Below, piece after piece: positions 23,201 to 27,016 of a DNA stretch of 27,016 nt. The notes under the pieces were generated by a model. That model did no database searches, was not told where the DNA came from, and worked only from the letters and a program-made list of their open reading frames with translations. The position numbers and the translations under genes are program-made. The stretch lies in the NCBI RefSeq assembly GCF_051486985.1, contig NZ_JAHVDV010000044.1, positions 1 to 27,016 on the forward strand. The letters run 5' to 3'. Positions within the stretch are counted from its first letter, which is position 1, and each line of letters begins with the position of its first letter. The stretch comes from CBFFRJ01 sp051486985. GTDB taxonomy: Bacteria; Pseudomonadota; Gammaproteobacteria; Enterobacterales; Enterobacteriaceae.

Positions 23201-23757
23201 TCCAGTTGTGAAATCTCCAGCGCCGCGCGGTCGATAACGCCAACAATCTGTTTGAGCTGCGCGGCACTGATATCTTCCTGATTAACCTTCAGATTCAGTA
23301 CGGCTTTGAAATTCTCCAGCGCCCGTTTCATCTGCGGATCCTTGCGTAGCTGGCAGCCCACACTGCGGGCTTTGATGCGCGCCTGAATATGCTCCAGATG
23401 CGCTTTGTTCTCCTCCATCCAGGCCTGGCCCTGCTCCGTGATGGCAATTTTCCTGCGCCCGCTATCTTCGTCGCTAATCGAAATCAACTGCTGATCCTGT
23501 AACAGATCGAGCGTCGGGTAAATCACGCCCGGACTTGGGGTGTAATTGCCCTGGGTCAGGGTTTCAATCTCTTTGATCAGTTCGTAACCGTGGCTGGCGT
23601 TGCGGGTGAGAATGTCGAGGATCACCAGCCGCAGTTCACCGTGGCCGAAGAAGCGCTGACGACGTCCGCTACCGCCACCGCGTCCGTGGCGATGTTCGCC
23701 GTGTTCGTGTTCCGCATCGTGATGATTACAGCCTGGGGCTGAATGAGAGTGTCGCAT
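23197..23757 (-). CDS. yqjI: PadR-family metal-responsive repressor YqjI
   Basis: The protein has 186 aa. The N-terminal tail of about 30 residues is histidine-rich (MRHSHSAPGCNHHDAEHEHG) with one cysteine. It is followed by the PadR winged helix (FGHGELRLVILDILTRNASHGYELIKEIE, NYTPSPGVIYPTLDLLQDQQLI) and a helical C-terminal domain ending VIDRAALEISQLD, as in E. coli YqjI. YqjI is a nickel/iron-responsive repressor of yqjH and of itself. E. coli YqjI has a longer tail with several cysteines, so the metal-binding arm here is shortened. It is divergent from yqjH and overlaps the receptor gene's stop. Confidence 0.94.
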   Translation of the reverse strand: MRHSHSAPGCNHHDAEHEHGEHRHGRGGGSGRRQRFFGHGELRLVILDILTRNASHGYELIKEIETLTQGNYTPSPGVIYPTLDLLQDQQLISISDEDSGRRKIAITEQGQAWMEENKAHLEHIQARIKARSVGCQLRKDPQMKRALENFKAVLNLKVNQEDISAAQLKQIVGVIDRAALEISQLD

Positions 23758-23775
23758 GGTTGCCTCCTGTAATTT

Positions 23776-23800
23776 GATATATCTAATTTATATCTAAATT
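23776..23800. promoter_or_regulatory. Candidate YqjI operator, yqjI side
   Basis: TATATCTAA occurs twice with an 11-base step (GATATATCTAATT, then TATATCTAAATT at 23789-23800). The second copy is the exact inverted complement of AATTTAGATATA at 23955-23966. YqjI operators in E. coli involve inverted repeats of this TATA-rich kind, as I recall them. Confidence 0.6.
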
Positions 23801-23933
23801 TTTAAAACAGGCAATGGCAAAGATGGTGTTTTTTATATTATATTGTTTTTATTGATATTTTATTTGCATTTTGGCATCCCGTGCGCTTTTGCTTCTGGCT
23901 ATCTAAAAAAGATCTTGTCTTCTTGTTAAACAA

Positions 23934-23948
23934 CAATCATTATCATTT
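23934..23948. promoter_or_regulatory. Fur-box-like sequence upstream of yqjH
   Basis: CAATCATTATCATTT carries the AATCATTATC half of the Fur consensus intact, 46-60 bases before the yqjH start. Fur control of yqjH is known in E. coli. The left half is degenerate. Confidence 0.5.
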
Positions 23949-23954
23949 AATCTG

Positions 23955-23966
23955 AATTTAGATATA
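23955..23966. promoter_or_regulatory. Candidate YqjI operator, yqjH side
   Basis: AATTTAGATATA is a perfect 12-bp inverted match to TATATCTAAATT at 23789-23800, 154 bases away at the other end of the divergent region. One site lies in front of each gene. Confidence 0.6.
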
Positions 23967-23993
23967 TCGTATTACATTTCACGAAGGCCGATT

Positions 23994-24764
23994 ATGACTA
24001 TCCAACACCATCGTTATCCAGAGCGTGTGCGTAATGAGCTGCGTTTTCGCGAGCTGACCGTACTGCGCGTCGAGCGTATCAGCGCGGGTTTCCAGCGCAT
24101 TGTCCTGGGCGGCGAAGCGCTTGAAGGCTTCACTTCAGGTGGGTTTGACGACCACAGCAAAATATTTTTTCCGCAGCCTGGCACGCCCTTTACCCCGCCG
24201 CAGGTGACGGATGAGGGCATTGTCTGGGGCGAGGGGCCGCGTCCGGCATCACGCGATTACACGCCGCTGTACGATGCACGTCAGCATGAACTGGCATTTG
24301 ATTTCTTTATCCATGAGGGCGGTGTAGCAAGCGGCTGGGCGATGACGGCGCAAGCGGGTGATTCGCTGACCATCGGAGGCCCGCGCGGTTCGCTGGTGGT
24401 GCCGGAAGATTATGCCTGGCAATTTTATGTGTGTGATGAGTCCGGGATGCCGGCGCTGCGCCGCCGCCTGGAAGCGCTGGATAAACTGGCGGTACGCCCG
24501 GAAGTGAAGGCTGTGGTGACCATCGCCGAGGCGTCTTACAAGGATTATCTGGCCCACCTGAGTCATTACAACATTGAGTGGGTGACAGGTCATGGTTCGA
24601 ACGTGGCCGCGGAGAAGCTGGCAGCGGCAGTGGTGCCGGAGAGGGAATATTTCCTCTGGCTGACCGGTGAAGGCACGGTGGTGAAGTCACTGCTGGATTT
24701 AGCAGTGAGCAAAAACCTCGACCAGAATCTGCTGCGCGGCCAGGCGTACTGGCACAAGAAATAA
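23994..24764 (+). CDS. yqjH: NADPH-dependent ferric-chelate reductase YqjH (SIP family)
   Basis: The protein has 256 aa. It is a siderophore-interacting flavoprotein that reduces ferric chelates in the cytoplasm to release iron. The N-terminal beta-barrel FAD domain shows SRDYTPLYD (the RxYT flavin motif) and FDFFIHEGGVASGWA. The NAD(P)H half shows DSLTIGGPRGSLVVPEDYAWQ, DESGMPALRRRLEAL and the C-terminal YFLWLTGEGTVVKSL and LLRGQAYWHKK. The ATG at 23994 follows GAAGG. It is divergent from its regulator gene yqjI, with a Fur-like box and a YqjI-box candidate upstream. Confidence 0.94.
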   Translation: MTIQHHRYPERVRNELRFRELTVLRVERISAGFQRIVLGGEALEGFTSGGFDDHSKIFFPQPGTPFTPPQVTDEGIVWGEGPRPASRDYTPLYDARQHELAFDFFIHEGGVASGWAMTAQAGDSLTIGGPRGSLVVPEDYAWQFYVCDESGMPALRRRLEALDKLAVRPEVKAVVTIAEASYKDYLAHLSHYNIEWVTGHGSNVAAEKLAAAVVPEREYFLWLTGEGTVVKSLLDLAVSKNLDQNLLRGQAYWHKK

Positions 24765-24771
24765 AGGAAAG

Positions 24772-24798
24772 GTGCCCGGTAGCGCATTACCTGCCGGG
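24772..24798. repeat. Single GCCGGGC-type REP hairpin, probable yqjH terminator
   Basis: GCCCGGTAGCGC and TACCTGCCGGGC form an imperfect hairpin of the classical enterobacterial REP type, distinct from the CCCTCTCCC family elsewhere in the window. It sits between the convergent yqjH and the gene at 24807. Confidence 0.65.
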
Positions 24799-24806
24799 CG
24801 TTGCGG

Positions 24807-25976
24807 TTACGCGACCTCTTCGTACTCGGCGTCGTTCACCTGCTGTTCAAGCGTCTGACGAATCTCTCCCAGCGCCTTCTCCTGCTGGCGGAAGTAGCTC
24901 TCCTGGTCGGTAAGCGTTGAAACCAGTTGCCAGGACTCCTCTTTTTCAAGGGTATTGAGCTCTTCAATAAGGCCGGCAATATGCTGTTTGACCTCAATGA
25001 TGCGTTGACGCAGGCGCTGCAAATCATTCAGACGATCGCTTGCCATTAACGGCTCCAGCCCTTTTTGTAAGCGGGTAAGGAGGGATCGGATGGCGGCCAG
25101 ATCGCCACGCTGACGGGCCTGATTCAGCTCCACCATCATGCCATGCGCTTCGTCTTTGAAGCCCTCGTCCACCAGATCCGGGTGGCACAGTTTGCTGGCC
25201 TGGCGCCACAGGCGTTTCAGCTCTGAGCGTTCATCTGGCGACATTTTTTGCTCAAAGCCAAAGCGTTTTTCTGCATCGTGCTGCTGCTCCTGATACTCCT
25301 CATACTCCTGACGTGCGTCATCGCGTGCCTGGCGGGCAGGTTCGTCTTCGCGTGTGAGGCCCTGCTCCAGTTCCTGCGCTTCTGCCAGCAGAGCGCTGAT
25401 TAACGCGTTTTGCTGCTGGAGATGTTTTCGGGCTTCGGCAGCCTGCGCGGATTGCGGCGGGAAACTCTGCCAGCGACGCGTGAGCGTGACCAGCACCTCT
25501 ACCGCTTGCGCCAGGTACTGCTGGCAGCGAAGGTAGTCGTCTTCGCGCTGGCGGGCCTCCGCCTCCTGTCGGCGCAGGGTCGCCTCGGCCAGGATCTTAC
25601 GCAGACGCAGGATTTGTGACATTAGCGGCCCGAGACGCGTGAGGTAAAGGTCGTTGAAATCATCCAGTAGCTGAATGCGCGCATTGCGTTTATCGATAAG
25701 CTCGCGAAGCTGTTCTTCCAGTGCCTTTAGCTCCAGCTTGCTGGCTGCGACCTGAGGATCCTGCCACTGTACTACCGAGCGCTGATTTTGCAGCCAGTGC
25801 GTGATGGCGCGCAGGGCGTCGCTGTAGTTTTTCTCCTCAAGCGCCCATACGATGTACGCCAGTTCACCGTCCGTCGCTTCGGTTTTTAACAGCGGAAGCT
25901 GGCTGAGGATGATGCCGTCATCTTCCAGTTCTATCGCGTATTTAATGATCTCAAGCCGTTTGATGGGTCTGTTCAT
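24807..25976 (-). CDS. Coiled-coil protein with a J-domain-like HPD segment, function unknown
   Basis: The protein has 389 aa and no signal peptide or membrane segment, so it is probably cytoplasmic. Residues about 1-65 are a compact helical N-terminus (MNRPIKRLEIIKYAIELEDD). Long Q/E/R-rich coiled coils follow at about 75-240. The segment SPDERSELKRLWRQASKLCHPD at about 246-267 (quoted in part as LKRLWRQASKLCHPD) has the helix II-HPD layout of DnaJ domains, HPD at 265-267, followed by a helix-III-like stretch to about 300. More coiled coil runs to the acidic end. This suggests recruitment of a DnaK-type chaperone, but a J-like fold alone does not prove it. No clear Shine-Dalgarno precedes the ATG. 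The neighbours give no functional hint. Confidence 0.8.
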   Translation of the reverse strand: MNRPIKRLEIIKYAIELEDDGIILSQLPLLKTEATDGELAYIVWALEEKNYSDALRAITHWLQNQRSVVQWQDPQVAASKLELKALEEQLRELIDKRNARIQLLDDFNDLYLTRLGPLMSQILRLRKILAEATLRRQEAEARQREDDYLRCQQYLAQAVEVLVTLTRRWQSFPPQSAQAAEARKHLQQQNALISALLAEAQELEQGLTREDEPARQARDDARQEYEEYQEQQHDAEKRFGFEQKMSPDERSELKRLWRQASKLCHPDLVDEGFKDEAHGMMVELNQARQRGDLAAIRSLLTRLQKGLEPLMASDRLNDLQRLRQRIIEVKQHIAGLIEELNTLEKEESWQLVSTLTDQESYFRQQEKALGEIRQTLEQQVNDAEYEEVA

Positions 25977-26214
25977 GGCGTTTCGCTAAGGCGCTTAAGT
26001 GATTCAGTTAATGGTAGTTGTGATTTGTAAATCTGAAATACGCTCATCGTCGTAGCTGCGTAAAAAGTTATCTGCGAGCGCGGGCAGATTAGCATGTGCC
26101 AGTGAGCGCGGGTATGGTTGAAATCATAATACAGGCGACAGGTTACAGTGCGTTAGTATTCGTGAAAGAAATACGTTAAGGGGGCTGTTTGCCTCATGGG
26201 CCACCGGGCACGCT
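25977..26214. other. Intergenic stretch with no recognised feature
   Basis: About 240 bases upstream of the J-domain-like gene must hold its promoter. I see no ORF, hairpin or repeat I can support before the REP units begin. Confidence 0.5.
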
Positions 26215-26357
26215 TTTCTCCCTCGTACCTTTGGGGAGAGGGTCGGGTGAGGGGGAACAGTGGGTGACTGGCTGGAAGGGTTCCGTTCATCTCACATGCT
26301 AAACCGGGCACGCCTTTCCCCCTCGCCCCTTTGGGGAGAGGGTCGGGGTGAGGGGAA
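26215..26357. repeat. Two direct REP-like units with an intervening element fragment
   Basis: Units at about 26215-26257 and 26315-26357 are in the same orientation (GGGTGAGGG side last). Between them lie GGCTGGAAGG (26270-26279), which is the anchor of the 65-bp array, and TTCCGTTCATCTCACATG (26281-26298), which resembles the 5' end of the long structured repeat. Confidence 0.75.
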
Positions 26358-26404
26358 GAGCGTGCGGCTGGCTCAAAGGGTTCTGCTTACCTCCGGTGGA
26401 ATCG

Positions 26405-26657
26405 TTCCGTTCACCTCATGTGCCGCGCTTCCATGAAACACCTTCACCCGTGAACGTGTTAAGGGCGTTCTCCGCCACGCCCTTAACAATCCCGGCTCCC
26501 GGCACGAAAACTGCCGCTTCGCGGTGACCCTCCGCTTATTTCTCCGGGCTGTCCGGGACCGGGCGCGATGCAGCGTCCCTGCAACGCGCGCCCTCGCCGC
26601 GCCTCCCTGCGCGTCGCCCCGGCCCTGCGAAAACGCGTCGGCAGTTTCCAGCCGGAC
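26405..26657. repeat. Long structured repeat, copy B (253 bp)
   Basis: It begins TTCCGTTCACCTCATGTG and ends CAGCCGGAC like copy A. P1 is identical: CGTTCAC (26408-26414) with GTGAACG (26450-26456). P2 is GTTAAGGGCG (26458-26467) with CGCCCTTAAC (26478-26487), loop TTCTCCGCCA; it differs from copy A on both arms while pairing is kept. P5 is GGGCGCG/CGCGCCC plus TGCAG/CTGCA (26561-26593). P6 is CCGCGC-CTCCCT-GCGCG type (26595-26616, one mismatch). Frames across it (such as 26373-26789 on the minus strand) follow the repeat and are not credible genes. Confidence 0.85.
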
Positions 26658-26749
26658 TCCCCACACCTTACCCACCGCGCGGTTTTTGGCTTTTAACAGC
26701 AAAGGCTTTTTATCTGAAACTCCTGGCGTGCAACGGGGGGGGCGGCCCC

Positions 26750-26791
26750 GCGAAAACGCGTCGGTACTTTTCAGCCGGACCCGCCACACCT
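26750..26791. repeat. Duplicated 3' tail of the structured repeat
   Basis: GCGAAAACGCGTCGG through CAGCCGGAC to CCACACCT at 26750-26791 repeats 26627-26668 with about five mismatches in 42. It is a solo copy of the element's 3' end placed 123 bp after copy B's own tail. Confidence 0.75.
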
Positions 26792-26869
26792 GGCTATTTT
26801 CACTGTCTGTAAGTCATTAAAGCGATGCGGTGTCTGTTGAAACGCAGTGACATGCAGCGGGGGCTTACG

Positions 26870-27016
26870 GTCCGGCTGAAAATCGGTGAGGCGTTGACGA
26901 CGGGCCGGGACCGCCCGCAGGGACGCGGGCGGAGGGGATAGCCTGCAGGGATGCAGGCTGGTCCCCGACCCGACAGCACGGCGGCATAAGACGAACGGAC
27001 CGCGCAGCGGCGATTT
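26870..27016 (-). repeat. Long structured repeat, copy C (inverted, cut by window end)
   Basis: Read on the minus strand, 27016 to 26870 matches the 3' 147 bases of copy A closely, from AAATCGCCGCT through GGGTCGGGGACC to the tail GATTTTCAGCCGGAC. The hairpins CCGCCCGC/GCGGGCGG (26911-26932) and AGCCTGCA/TGCAGGCT (26940-26959) are intact. It is tail-to-tail with copy B and continues beyond the window. Confidence 0.85.

Noticed and set aside
26373..26789. Leftward 138-codon frame, with an internally repeated VRL...DAFS motif, as a gene
   Set aside because: The frame lies wholly within structured repeat B and its duplicated tail. The internal protein repeat simply reflects the duplicated 42-bp tail. 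Arg/Pro-rich GC-driven translation and lack of a start signal argue against coding.
26524..26820. Rightward 98-codon frame over copy B as a phage ash/icd-like protein
   Set aside because: It resembles spurious repeat-derived frames, no phage gene is nearby and I could not support a family assignment.

Overview
The window is chromosomal DNA from a member of the Enterobacteriaceae. FadH, RlmG, YgjP, PatA, Aer, YqjI, YqjH and the full Lsr set all read as close relatives of the E. coli proteins. The gene content and the abundant CCCTCACCC/CCCTCTCCC extragenic repeats suggest an Enterobacter/Lelliottia/Leclercia-type genome, but the genus cannot be fixed from this sequence alone. There is no rRNA, tRNA, CRISPR array, transposase, integrase or phage structural gene.

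Layout. 1-336: 3' end of a transketolase gene. 593-1360 (-): DeoR-family repressor whose last codons lie inside a 38-bp perfect palindrome. 1541-1906: unrecognised small protein. 2219-3400: PLP aminotransferase. 3820-5516: divergent ygjP (-) and rlmG (+). 6110-8131 (-): fadH with a FadR-like site. 8253-8973: a REP-derived tandem array that reaches into the 3' end of lsrK. 8945-17487: complete autoinducer-2 uptake and processing locus, with lsrK-lsrR (-) divergent from lsrACDBFG (+). 17864-19243 (-): patA with a sigma-54 promoter and an NtrC-like site. 19675-21195: aer with a sigma-28 promoter. 21638-23200: a second chemoreceptor gene behind a sigma-28 promoter and a leader containing a terminator-like hairpin. 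23197-24764: divergent yqjI/yqjH iron and nickel genes. 24807-25976 (-): coiled-coil protein with an HPD J-domain-like motif. 25977-27016: REPs and long structured repeats.

How the genes work together. The Lsr genes form one circuit: LsrACDB imports AI-2, LsrK phosphorylates it, phospho-AI-2 relieves LsrR, and LsrF/LsrG degrade the signal. Two TGAAC-N22-TGTTC sites in the divergent promoter are good LsrR operator candidates. Aer and the adjacent receptor share sigma-28 promoters and so probably belong to the flagellar regulon. PatA is a nitrogen-controlled putrescine catabolic enzyme. YqjI and YqjH form a metal-responsive pair. From memory of the E. coli map, fadH and patA are separated there by the ebg region. 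Here the lsr locus lies between them, with tandem repeat arrays on both sides.

The most unusual content is non-coding. An element of about 250 bp occurs at 5643-5893, again at 26405-26657, and as an inverted partial copy at 26870-27016. Its sequence is conserved outside the helices, while a 10-bp stem differs between copies by compensatory changes. There are also a 55-bp minisatellite, a 65-bp minisatellite, a REP-extended LsrK C-terminus and a possible sigma-28-driven short leader RNA upstream of the chemoreceptor gene.
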